Source of the DNA: Phycisphaerales bacterium UBA1845
GTDB lineage: Bacteria > Planctomycetota > Phycisphaerae > UBA1845
DNA length: 64,000 bases
Assembly (NCBI GenBank): GCA_002338715.1
Contig: DDIR01000119.1
Location: 1 to 64,000 of the forward strand
Reading direction: 5' to 3'
Under the pieces are notes generated by a model. The model did no database searches. It was not told the DNA's origin and saw only the letters and a list, made by a program, of their open reading frames with translations. This document shows, in pieces, positions 43,019-51,959 of the stretch (its first letter is position 1; the number at the start of each line of letters is the position of its first letter). Position numbers and translations under genes: made by a program.

Positions 43019-44635
43019 ATGATGAGCGATGAGTCAAGCCCCAGCGTGGTTGCCCATTCAACCACAACGAGACCGGTGACAACCAAGACTCCGGCGAGTC
43101 TTTCACCGGGGCCGATTCAATCCAAACAAGATTCAACTCTCACCAGCCCGGTGATCGCAAAGTCAGAAACCGTGCATGCCAAGTCCTCGTTGCCGGGCGG
43201 CGTCGCTGGATCGGTCGCAGAGTCGACGGCTTCAGTTCAAAATCGACCGCCTGTCGCACGCCGGTCAGGATCGACCGACAAGGGAACAAAGGTTCACGGC
43301 AGCTTCGATGTGATGGGCGGAATCGCCGAATACTGTGGGGCGCTGACCCTCAGTGCCCAGGCGCGGGACTGTGTCCATGTCGAAGCAACACCGCGACAGG
43401 ACGAACGCATCGCCATCAGCGTCGCCCCGCATGCATCTTCGTTCGATGTCGATATTCGACCCGCCAACAATGGCCGCCACGCCGATTCGAATCCCGCCGA
43501 ATCCGAAGTCGCTGGCGATTGGCCGCTCAGCATTTTCTACGGTACCGGCGATGGCCAATTCAATACATCCGAAACGGTGATTGGATACGGTCGGTCGGTT
43601 GGAAGTGATGCGGCTGGTTTGTCCCTCGCGGTCTTGCGGATGATGTTGGCCGCAGGGGTTGTACCGCACTTCGGTGGCGGACTTTCGATCCGTATTGAAT
43701 CAAAGCTCTTGGGCGATCGGACGCGCCAAGCCGCGTCGCTGGCGTCGTGTGTCTTCAGGGCAGTGCTCAATGCGTTTCATGTGGAGTGCGCGGTTTCGAA
43801 CGCGGCATCAATTTTGCATGATTCGCTGGAAGCGTTTGGCGGAATTCCGTGCGGACTCGCGACGGTTGCAAGTCCGATGGTGGATAAGCCCGGGCATCTG
43901 TCGCCGATTTGCTGTCGACCGATGGAGGTCGGCGAGTTCGTCGCGCTGCCATCCGGCGTGACGGTCATGGGTGTCGATTCGGGAATTGTTTATCCCAACG
44001 CCATGAAGAAATATCTGCACGCACGCACCACGTCGAAGATGGGCGCCGCGATCATCGCGCGTTTGATCAACGGGGCGAATGCAGGGCAGGATGAGTGGCA
44101 CGGGTACCTCGCTCGCATCAGCGTCGCGGAGTACGTCGAGCGTTTCCGCGATTTGCTGCCAACCAAGATCAAGGGCAAGCAATTTCTCGAACGCTTTGGT
44201 CCGTTGCCCGACCCGACCGCTGTCATCGACGCCAACGACACCTACAAGATTCGCTCGCGCACCGAACACCATATTTATGAAAACGAGCGCGTCTGCCACT
44301 TCGTCGAACGATTGTCACGGGCGAATCGAACCGGTGACGACAATGCAATCATCGAAGCCGGCGAGTTGATGTATGCCTCGCACTGGAGTTACGGTCAGCG
44401 TTGCGGGTTGGGAAGCCGCGAGACCGATACCCTCGTCAACCTGATTCGCAAGTGCACCACCGATGCCGGCGTGTATGGCGCTCGCGTGTCCGGTGCAGGA
44501 GCCGGCGGGACCGTCGTGGTCCTGATGCGCGACTCAGACGAAACGCGGGCGGCTGTGATCAACGCGGCTAAACAATATGAGCAAGAGACCGGTCTGAAGA
44601 CAGCCCTTCAACCGGCGGTTTGTCTGCCTTCCTGA
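43019..44635 (+). CDS. GHMP-family sugar kinase, arabinokinase/galactokinase-like
   Basis: About 538 residues; a GTG at 43013 or ATG at 43019/43022 could start it. The first ~90 residues are low-complexity (Ser/Thr/Pro-rich). Then GSFDVMGGIAEYCGAL, which is closer to plant L-arabinokinase than to ordinary galactokinase (GRVNLIGEHTDY). The C-terminal glycine-rich motif GARVSGAGAGGTVVVLM matches motif 3 of the family. The middle motif, normally PxxxGLSSSA, reads RTRQAASLASC and is degenerate. It probably phosphorylates a sugar at C1. The substrate is unproven. The next gene is moaA on the same strand. Confidence 0.82.
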   Translation: MMSDESSPSVVAHSTTTRPVTTKTPASLSPGPIQSKQDSTLTSPVIAKSETVHAKSSLPGGVAGSVAESTASVQNRPPVARRSGSTDKGTKVHGSFDVMGGIAEYCGALTLSAQARDCVHVEATPRQDERIAISVAPHASSFDVDIRPANNGRHADSNPAESEVAGDWPLSIFYGTGDGQFNTSETVIGYGRSVGSDAAGLSLAVLRMMLAAGVVPHFGGGLSIRIESKLLGDRTRQAASLASCVFRAVLNAFHVECAVSNAASILHDSLEAFGGIPCGLATVASPMVDKPGHLSPICCRPMEVGEFVALPSGVTVMGVDSGIVYPNAMKKYLHARTTSKMGAAIIARLINGANAGQDEWHGYLARISVAEYVERFRDLLPTKIKGKQFLERFGPLPDPTAVIDANDTYKIRSRTEHHIYENERVCHFVERLSRANRTGDDNAIIEAGELMYASHWSYGQRCGLGSRETDTLVNLIRKCTTDAGVYGARVSGAGAGGTVVVLMRDSDETRAAVINAAKQYEQETGLKTALQPAVCLPS

Positions 44636-44831
44636 TCGCTGAACCCACCTTCAAACTCTTGATTGAAATCTCTGGTTTAAATCAGCGGGTAAGCGTTCGC
44701 GCTTGTCAAAATGGGGGAGAACTTCTAAAAGTCCTCATCGGTTGCCCAGTCAAATCGCTCTTGCCGGTTCATGGATTTGTCACGATTGCTGGGCTTGCAG
44801 TGTAAGCCGCCAACGATGGGGACGGTTCGGT

Positions 44832-45821
44832 ATGCCCAACGATCGCTACGATCGAAACATCAACTATCTGCGCATCTCGGTGATTGATCATTGCAATTTC
44901 CGATGCGTGTATTGCATGCCGTTGGATACGTCGAAGTATGTCAGCAGCGCGGGATTGCTCACGCCGGAAGAAATCGAGCGCGTCGTGAGGTCTGCGGCTG
45001 ACATTGGGTTTGAGAAGGTGCGACTGACCGGTGGTGAACCGACGCTGCGCAGCGATCTACTCGACATCGTCGAGCGCATTGCCAAGGTGGATGGCATCAA
45101 AGATTTGTCGATGACCACCAACGGTGTTTTGCTGCCGCGGATGGCGAAGGCGCTGGCGTCGGCCGGTTTGAATCGCGTCAACGTGCACATCGACTCGCTC
45201 GATCCGCAGCGATTCGCCAAGCTCATGCGGTTCGGTACATTCTCGGAAGCGTGGGCGGGGCTGGAAGCCGCAGAGGCGGCTGGCCTGACTCCGATCAAGA
45301 TCAATGCGGTGGTGGTGCGGGGTTACAACGAAGAGGACGTGGTCGACCTGGCGCGGTTGACGATCGATAAGCCGTGGACGGTGCGCTTCATCGAATTGAT
45401 GCCGCTGGGTAACAACGAGTGCGCCCGGTTGGCCAAGGATAATTTCGTTCCCTCGTCCGACAGCATGCGGCGCATCGAGACTGCGATCGGTCGGCTAACA
45501 CCGGTGGATAACCAGAACCTCGCCGACGAGTCGGTCAACTATCGATTGCCCGATGCCGAGGGGATCGTCGGATTCATATCCCCGGTCAGCAACCCGTACT
45601 GCGGAACGTGCAACCGCATGCGGCTGACTGCCGACGGGCGTTTTCATCTTTGTCTGCTCAATGACGACGAGTTGGACGTTCGTGCGGCGCTGCGGAGTGG
45701 AAAGGGCGACGCCGAAGTACGCGAGATACTGTTGAACGCCGTTCGGCAAAAGCCCACCGGGCATCGCCTGCACGAAGGCATCTCGACAGCCCAGCGCAGC
45801 ATGTTCCAGATTGGTGGATGA
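44832..45821 (+). CDS. moaA: GTP 3',8-cyclase MoaA (molybdopterin biosynthesis)
   Basis: About 329 residues from ATG 44832 (MPNDRYDRNINYLRIS). The N-terminal radical-SAM cluster is C21-x3-C25-x2-C28 (CNFRCVYC), the C-terminal cluster is C-x2-C-x13-C (CGTCNRMRLTADGRFHLC), and the chain ends FQIGG with the double glycine needed for activity. It converts GTP to the first intermediate of molybdenum cofactor. The frame extends upstream to 44703 but without coding character. No other moa genes are in the window, and I saw no clear Moco riboswitch. Confidence 0.94.
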   Translation: MPNDRYDRNINYLRISVIDHCNFRCVYCMPLDTSKYVSSAGLLTPEEIERVVRSAADIGFEKVRLTGGEPTLRSDLLDIVERIAKVDGIKDLSMTTNGVLLPRMAKALASAGLNRVNVHIDSLDPQRFAKLMRFGTFSEAWAGLEAAEAAGLTPIKINAVVVRGYNEEDVVDLARLTIDKPWTVRFIELMPLGNNECARLAKDNFVPSSDSMRRIETAIGRLTPVDNQNLADESVNYRLPDAEGIVGFISPVSNPYCGTCNRMRLTADGRFHLCLLNDDELDVRAALRSGKGDAEVREILLNAVRQKPTGHRLHEGISTAQRSMFQIGG

Positions 45822-46029
45822 CTGTAACTGTTACGTGTCTTGCGCCGCATGCGAGAGTCCGCCTGCATCCGCGACTGTCATGCATTCATTTCCCGTTACG
45901 ATGCCTAAACTCGTTGACCTGAGTCTGAGCCATCCTTAGAATCCAATGACGCAAGTTGAGTTTCTACGCTGCGTTCTTGACACGTGATTTCAATCACCGC
46001 GACAGCCTTTCTTAGCGGAGCTTTTCGAC

Positions 46030-46848
46030 ATGCAAAACAAGCCATTTCTCACGCGGCTCAAGGGTTGGTTCCAACCCGGTTATGGCGTGGATTCGACCGA
46101 CGTTATGGATGCACCCAAGACCGATCAAGGATCAAAATCTGCATCCAGCGATGCGACCCCGTCGAAACCAAGGACCATCGAGCAGTGGAGTGGTCCCGCC
46201 CAAGCCGCGACGGCGCAGGCGACTGGGCAGGCGAGTGAGCGCTCGGCTGACAACGTGCAACTCGGTTCGCTTTCCGCGAGTCAAAACAAACTCGAAAAGC
46301 TCCAGGATGGATACCTGCAGGTGATCGAGCTGGTCGAAACGATTCGCAAGCATCAGGATCGGCAGGACGAGCGGGCGGTCGAGTTTTCCACGTCGCTGTC
46401 CAGCATGGCCAGCACCCTCGCCGAAATCCAGAAGGGCAATAACAAGCAGGTCGATCAGCTGGCCAGTATTGCCGACGAACTTCGTGCGGGCAACAAGCGC
46501 GGCGACCATTGGCAGGAAGTGTTGGCCGAGTTTCCAAAGACCGCCCAGGCTCAGCGCGAGGCCTTGTTGAGCGTGACGCGGCAGATGGAGGCGGTCGGTG
46601 ATCGTGACGACAAGATGACCGGGTCGCTCGATTCACTGCGCGAAGCCGTCACCGCGCTGGGCGATGCGACGACAGCATCGAGTGTGGCCGTCAAGAATCT
46701 GCAGATGACCGCGATCGAAGACAGTGAACGTACCGCCGATTTGCTGGAAGCTCAGAACAAGCGATTCTCCATGCTGTTCGCGGTGACGGTGACGATGACC
46801 GTGATCGCGCTGATCACCGGCGTCGTGGCGATCATGCGAGGGGGTTGA
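46030..46848 (+). CDS. Coiled-coil protein with C-terminal transmembrane helix
   Basis: 272 residues. I do not recognise a domain. The N-terminal ~60 residues are Pro/Ser/Thr-rich. The centre (~80-225) is Gln/Glu/Asp/Lys-rich with heptad-like spacing, e.g. LEKLQDGYLQVIELVETIRKH and LREAVTALGDATTASSVAVKN, indicating coiled coil. Residues ~247-268 (MLFAVTVTMTVIALITGVVA) form a single membrane helix near the C-terminus. The layout is that of a tail-anchored tether. It ends 70 nt before pilT on the same strand, which suggests a link to pilus or surface motility, but this is only positional. Confidence 0.75.
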   Translation: MQNKPFLTRLKGWFQPGYGVDSTDVMDAPKTDQGSKSASSDATPSKPRTIEQWSGPAQAATAQATGQASERSADNVQLGSLSASQNKLEKLQDGYLQVIELVETIRKHQDRQDERAVEFSTSLSSMASTLAEIQKGNNKQVDQLASIADELRAGNKRGDHWQEVLAEFPKTAQAQREALLSVTRQMEAVGDRDDKMTGSLDSLREAVTALGDATTASSVAVKNLQMTAIEDSERTADLLEAQNKRFSMLFAVTVTMTVIALITGVVAIMRGG

Positions 46849-46918
46849 ATTTCGCGGTAAGTTGTGTGTAAGGTACCCTTTGTTGTTCGTTACAATCTAA
46901 GAATGGAGGAACGGGCAG

Positions 46919-48037
46919 ATGAGCCAACATACTCTGGGCGAACCCGCGGTTGTCATCAAGCATTTGCTGGACGGCATGGGTAAGTTTGGCGCATCGGACC
47001 TTCACCTCAAAGTCGGTTACATACCAACCTATCGCGTAGGCGGTCATCTGCGCAAGCTCGACATGCCCAAGATTCCCAACAGCGATTATGTTCGCGACAT
47101 GATGATCCCGCTGGTTCCCGAATCGCGCAAAGGCGAATACAACGAGCGGGGCGATCTGGACTTTTCTTACGGTGAAGCGACCGGCGACCGCTATCGCATC
47201 AACGTGTTTCGATCGGGCAACGACATGAATGCGGCGATTCGTCGCGTTCAGAGCAAGATTCCGAATTTTGAGGATCTGAATCTGCCCAAGGTCTACGAAA
47301 AGATCTGCAAGATCTCATACGACGGATTGGTCCTGATCAGCGGCGTTACCGGTTCGGGTAAGAGCAGCACGCTTGCGGCGATGCTCAATCACATCAATCA
47401 CGAACGATCGGCCCACGTCATTACCATCGAAGACCCGGTGGAGTATCGTTTCCTTCCGGACAAATGCATCATCTCGCAGCGCGAGGTAGGCATCGACATC
47501 CCCAGCTATGCCGAAGCCCTTCGTTATGTCGTCCGGCAGGACCCCGACATCATCCTGATTGGTGAAATGCGCGATCGCGACACGATGATGGCCGCACTGC
47601 AGGCGGCTGAAACCGGGCATCTCGTGTTCGGAACGCTGCACTGCAGCGACGCCCGTCAATCGTTTAACCGCATCCTCGAATTCTTCCCGCGCGTCGAGCA
47701 CGCCTTCATTCGCTCGTCGTTGGCGAATAGTTTGCGCGGTATCTGCGTGCAGCGATTGCTTCCCGGCATCGAAGAAGGTTCGCGTTTCCCCGCGACCGAA
47801 GTGTTGCTGAACAATTCGATCGTACGCGACAAGATCCGCAAAGAAGAAGACAAGGACTTGCCTGCGATCATCAATCAATCCATCGAAGAGGGGATGCGCA
47901 GTTTCACGCTTTCGTTGGCCGAGTTGATTGAAAACGAGTCGGTGCATTACGACACGGCGATGGAATTTGCACCAAACCGCGAAGCGCTGGCCAGCAAGGT
48001 CAAGGGTATCCAGACCGCAACCGAGGGGCTCGTATAG
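46919..48037 (+). CDS. pilT: PilT-type twitching motility ATPase
   Basis: 372 residues of the PilT/GspE secretion-ATPase family. The Walker A is G142-VTGSGKSST, the Asp box is HVITIEDPVEYRF, Walker B is PDIILIGEMRD, and the His box is HLVFGTLHCSDA. The length and the SFNRILEFFP segment favour PilT over PilB. It powers retraction of type IV pili from the cytoplasmic side. The ATG has GGAGG ~8 nt upstream. No other pil genes lie in the window. Confidence 0.92.
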   Translation: MSQHTLGEPAVVIKHLLDGMGKFGASDLHLKVGYIPTYRVGGHLRKLDMPKIPNSDYVRDMMIPLVPESRKGEYNERGDLDFSYGEATGDRYRINVFRSGNDMNAAIRRVQSKIPNFEDLNLPKVYEKICKISYDGLVLISGVTGSGKSSTLAAMLNHINHERSAHVITIEDPVEYRFLPDKCIISQREVGIDIPSYAEALRYVVRQDPDIILIGEMRDRDTMMAALQAAETGHLVFGTLHCSDARQSFNRILEFFPRVEHAFIRSSLANSLRGICVQRLLPGIEEGSRFPATEVLLNNSIVRDKIRKEEDKDLPAIINQSIEEGMRSFTLSLAELIENESVHYDTAMEFAPNREALASKVKGIQTATEGLV

Positions 48038-48269
48038 TCCTTCCGACCCGCGCCGATTCTCAACCCCTTCTTCAACGTTCTGGGACCTTCGGATTCAGTG
48101 TACCGTTATAGGGCGTGTGCGCACGCACCTCTGCAGGCGATTCTGTTCAGTGTAATCCCCAAGCCCTTCAAATCTGCTTCAAAGTTCGTTTAGACATTTG
48201 CAGCCTCTGCCGATGACTGGGTTCAAGGTATGCGGAAACGCCCTGAATCTGGCCCATTGGAGATTGAAT

Positions 48270-50558
48270 ATGTTCGGACTGTTGCGCAGGTGTACTGGAT
48301 TAGCGTTGTTGATCGTCTTGATGGGATTTGCGGTTCCCGGTTGTGACAGTGGTTCCAACGGCGGTGGTGGGGGCACGTCGAACGGTGGTTCACAGAACGA
48401 CGGCAAGACGCAGTTGGCCGTCAACGACGATCCCAACAGCGATCTGGTCGCGCAGGCGAAAGTCAGTGACGGCAGTTCGTTCTCCGTATTCGGCGAAAAG
48501 AATGGCAATGGCGATGTCGAACAGGTGTCGCAAATCGACGTGACCCTTGAAGACGGCGAATCGTTGTCGTTGGAACTTGACGATCAGGAACGTCCCGTTC
48601 TCGTTGAAGGCGGAGAATCCAAGACGACGTTCTCATACGATGACGACACTGCGACCGTCCAAGCCGAGGTCGATGATTCATCCGGTACAGCCATCCTCGA
48701 TGGCGACGTAAACAGCAGCACAACATCGGCAAAGATCGCCGACCGACGGTTCCGCGCGACGCCCGAGTCTTTGTGTGAACGCCTGAAGAACGCGCAGGGC
48801 GTGCTCTCCAATCTTTTTGAATGTGCCGACGACAGCGATGATTCCAATTGCCGCGGTAAGGGGCCACAAGTCCTCAACGTCATCGAGCGATTCTGTTCCG
48901 CGCAAGCCGAAGTGGTCGATCAGGTCGACGCCAATGTCTCAGACACGCGCAAGGAAATTCCACTGGGTGTGAAAGGCTTTTTCACAACGCGACCCCGCGA
49001 TGGTGGGGCGACGGTCGTTCTGGTTGCAACGGTGTTCGGCGGGGTCAAACCGATCGAACGCGTCGTGTGGGAGTTGAAGAGCGGTCCGGATGCTCCGGTC
49101 GAGAATCTGCCCGGTGGTGTGGCCGTCGGTGACATCGGTCCGGAAGGGACGCATACGTTCATGGTGACCGCCACCGATTCGCAAGGCAACACCGCCACCC
49201 ATGAACTTGAAGTAAGTGAGGCCCGGCGGCCGGTGATCAACATCGTGGCGGACCCGCCAATCGCCGCGCCCGGCGAGGAAGTGACGTTCTCCATCGAATC
49301 GAATGTTGAGCTTCCTGCCGACGTTTTGGACAACGTCAAGTGGCGATTCGGTGATGGTAGCGAAAGCACCGGCGCTGAAGTTACGCATGTGTACGACGAA
49401 GGCGGCGCGTTTGTGGTGATGGCATTACTCCGTGGGGATAACCGCCGCGAAACCTCATCGACTGTTGTTCGTGTCGGCGATGATCTCGAATGCTGGGAAG
49501 CTTGCCAGACCGACGCCGAACAGGTCTTCTTCGAATGCGATTTCAACAACCCTGGCAGTGCCAACTGCGCCGCCCGGTCCAACGCGGTGCTCACGCAGTG
49601 CCTGGCCGAACGGTGCAGCGAGGAACTCGATTGCGAATTCCACTGCCACCGCTTTGGTGCGAAGGTGGTCCGTCAGTGCATGGCCTCCGGTGGAACCCGG
49701 GGTTTGTGCGCCGCAGCCGGTCGGGCAGCCCGTTTGTATTGCACGTTTGAACAATGCGACGAACAAGCCGACTGTGCACAATTCTGCAAGGATGATTTCG
49801 ATCTATTCGTCGACGAGTGTTTGGAAGGTGAAGACCGCGGATTGGACTGCAATGCAGCGGCAGAAGACGCTATCGATCAGTGCGTCGTGGAGGAATGCGG
49901 CGCCGGTTCTGAATGCGAAGATGAATGCGCCGAACAAACCGACCGGCTGTTCGATTCGTGCAACGAGAGCGGCGCATCGTTCGAAGAATGTGCGGCCCGT
50001 TCCCGCCGTTGGTTTGAAGACTGTGTTCACGAACAGTGCGGCGGCGAATTCGATTGTGCCGGCGTCTGTGAAGACCAGCGTGAACAGATCATTCGCGAGT
50101 GCGAAGCCGACGGTGTCGATCCGCAAATCTGTCGGCAGGACGCCCGCGACTTTGTCGATTTCTGCCTGTTCGAAAACTGCGGGATCGAAGGCGGCTTCGA
50201 TCCAAACGGCGGCGACATAAACCCGATCGATCCCAATGACGTCGGCGGTGACTTCCTCGAAGAATGCAAGGAACAATGTCGACTGGACGCCGACGATGCC
50301 CGCAAGATCTGCCGCGACACCGGTGGATCGGCAAGCGAGTGTGGCCCGCTGGGTGACTTCATCCTGCGCGACTGTGTCGAGAACGTCTGCGAAGGCGGTG
50401 ATCCGACGGGCGGCGATCCGTTCGGTGGCGATCCATTTGGCGATGATCCTTTTGGAGATGGCGGATTCGGGGATGATCCGTTCGGTGGCGACCCGTTTGC
50501 TGATCCGTTTGGGGGCGATCCCTTTGGTGATGATCCCACAGGTGCCGGTGCGCCCTAG
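48270..50558 (+). CDS. Large lipoprotein with six Cys repeats and a GDPFG-rich tail
   Basis: 762 residues from ATG 48270 (MFGLLRRCTGLALLIVLMGF, lipobox VPGC). In order: Gly/Asn-rich linker; a beta-rich region ~50-200; a PKD-like domain (~355-400, VKWRFGDGSESTGAEVTHVYDEGG); then six repeats, each C-x3-C-x10-C-x9-C-x10-C-x4-C (42 residues), at 408-449, 455-496, 502-543, 549-590, 596-637 and 666-707. The first five are spaced by exactly 5 residues, the sixth by a 28-residue Gly/Asp linker. A tail built from GGDPFGDDPF-type units follows. The 36 Cys imply disulfides or metal binding outside the cytoplasm. I do not recognise this repeat family. Function unknown. Confidence 0.85.
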   Translation: MFGLLRRCTGLALLIVLMGFAVPGCDSGSNGGGGGTSNGGSQNDGKTQLAVNDDPNSDLVAQAKVSDGSSFSVFGEKNGNGDVEQVSQIDVTLEDGESLSLELDDQERPVLVEGGESKTTFSYDDDTATVQAEVDDSSGTAILDGDVNSSTTSAKIADRRFRATPESLCERLKNAQGVLSNLFECADDSDDSNCRGKGPQVLNVIERFCSAQAEVVDQVDANVSDTRKEIPLGVKGFFTTRPRDGGATVVLVATVFGGVKPIERVVWELKSGPDAPVENLPGGVAVGDIGPEGTHTFMVTATDSQGNTATHELEVSEARRPVINIVADPPIAAPGEEVTFSIESNVELPADVLDNVKWRFGDGSESTGAEVTHVYDEGGAFVVMALLRGDNRRETSSTVVRVGDDLECWEACQTDAEQVFFECDFNNPGSANCAARSNAVLTQCLAERCSEELDCEFHCHRFGAKVVRQCMASGGTRGLCAAAGRAARLYCTFEQCDEQADCAQFCKDDFDLFVDECLEGEDRGLDCNAAAEDAIDQCVVEECGAGSECEDECAEQTDRLFDSCNESGASFEECAARSRRWFEDCVHEQCGGEFDCAGVCEDQREQIIRECEADGVDPQICRQDARDFVDFCLFENCGIEGGFDPNGGDINPIDPNDVGGDFLEECKEQCRLDADDARKICRDTGGSASECGPLGDFILRDCVENVCEGGDPTGGDPFGGDPFGDDPFGDGGFGDDPFGGDPFADPFGGDPFGDDPTGAGAP

Positions 50559-50661
50559 CTTATAAAACTGCCGCAGCGAGGAAGGTCTGGAAGGTCCGCG
50601 GGGAACGGATTCCGCGCGGCAATCCGATCTGCCCGTCAATTTTGATCATGACGCTTCGTGG

Positions 50662-51762
50662 CTAATACGTGTAGTGGCTTTGAAAGTGGTCGAGGATCGC
50701 GGCGTCGGCATTGAAGATGTACGCGATGATCGCGGCCCGCATCCACATGCCGTTCTTGACCTGATCCCAATAGCGGGCGCGCGGATCGGTATCCAGCGCC
50801 CGGTCGAGTTCGTTGCGGCGGGGCAGCGGATGCAGGATCGCGAGGTTCGGTTTGAATTGCGGTGCCATGTCAGCCGACAAGCGGAAGCGATCGTAGTCGA
50901 TGGATTTCGACTCGCCCTTGATGTCGTACTCATCCTGCAAACGCGTCATGTAAACCGCGTCGCAATCGCCAATGATTTCGCCAAGATCGCTGGCCGTCTC
51001 GTACTCCATCTCGTTTCGTTTCATGTAGCTGATGATGTCATGTTCCAGCCCCAACTCGGGCGGCGACACAAACCTCAAACGCACACCAGGATAGCGGCCA
51101 AGCAAGTACACCAGGCTTCGCACCGTGCGGCCGCGCTTCAAATCGCCAACGAATGCAATCGTTTTGCCGGCCATCCTGTCATGGGCGAAGGAGGGAATTC
51201 CCTTCGGTCCCGAGTCCTCTGCAAAACTTCGCAGTAGCGTGTAGATATCGAGCAGTGCCTGCGTCGGGTGCTGGTCCTTACCCGAACCACCGTTGACGAT
51301 CGGAATCGACAGGTGCAGGGCGTCGAGTTCGTGGGCCATCGTCTCGGCGAAACCTTCCACCGGATGGCGCATGATAATGAGGTCGAAGTATTGGCTCAGC
51401 ACGCGGATGGTGTCGTCTTCGGTTTCGCCTTTGATTTCCGACGAGACCGATGGGTTGCGTACTTCGTCGTAGGGCATGCCCAGAATCTGACACGCCGAAG
51501 CGAACGAAAGGAACGTTCGCGTGGACGGTTGAATGAAGTAGAGCATCGCCCGCTTGTGACTGAGCAGCGTCCGCAGGAAATGCACACCTTGCCGCGTTTC
51601 GGCGACGGTGCGGATCATCTCAGCCAGCTTGCAGAGGTGATCGATGGTCTCGCGCTGGACCTGCTGGGCGAGGATCACGTGGAACAACCGATCGTCGCGG
51701 TTCAAGAGGGCGACGCGCTTGGCCGTTGGCATGGTGGAAAGCACCGATGAGTCTGTTGTCAT
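50662..51762 (-). CDS. pyrB: Aspartate carbamoyltransferase catalytic chain
   Basis: About 366 residues from ATG 51760-51762 (MTTDSSVLSTMPTAKR). The carbamoyl-phosphate site is FIQPSTRTFLSF, the aspartate/carbamoyl region has GKDQHPTQALLDIYTLL, and the C-terminus has HPLPRRNELDRALDTDPRARYW. The long form, with an Arg-rich C-terminal region, resembles the class fused to or lacking a regulatory chain. It catalyses the first committed step of pyrimidine synthesis. No other pyr genes adjoin. It faces away from waaA across a ~200-nt intergenic region. Confidence 0.94.
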   Translation of the reverse strand: MTTDSSVLSTMPTAKRVALLNRDDRLFHVILAQQVQRETIDHLCKLAEMIRTVAETRQGVHFLRTLLSHKRAMLYFIQPSTRTFLSFASACQILGMPYDEVRNPSVSSEIKGETEDDTIRVLSQYFDLIIMRHPVEGFAETMAHELDALHLSIPIVNGGSGKDQHPTQALLDIYTLLRSFAEDSGPKGIPSFAHDRMAGKTIAFVGDLKRGRTVRSLVYLLGRYPGVRLRFVSPPELGLEHDIISYMKRNEMEYETASDLGEIIGDCDAVYMTRLQDEYDIKGESKSIDYDRFRLSADMAPQFKPNLAILHPLPRRNELDRALDTDPRARYWDQVKNGMWMRAAIIAYIFNADAAILDHFQSHYTY

Positions 51763-51959
51763 AGACGTGGTTCCGAGAATCCCAGGTTGGATTGAACGGC
51801 AGTCCATCGACCAGATGCGATTGCGGACCTCGCGGGTTGCGGGCCAAGTCGCGCACGCGGCTGCTCACTCGGCGCATCTTCAGAATTTCTTACAGCAAGT
51901 CAAGGCGACCCTGCGATGATGGTTGCCTGTGAAAGCGTCGGCCTCTACCATCGTCCCCC

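Noticed and set aside
44636..44831. Moco riboswitch upstream of moaA
   Set aside because: I see only a small TTCG hairpin (44691-44704), not the conserved multi-helix core that I would expect.
49803..50639. 278-codon minus-strand frame over the Cys-repeat lipoprotein
   Set aside because: The opposite strand has six exactly spaced Cys repeats; the minus frame is its shadow.
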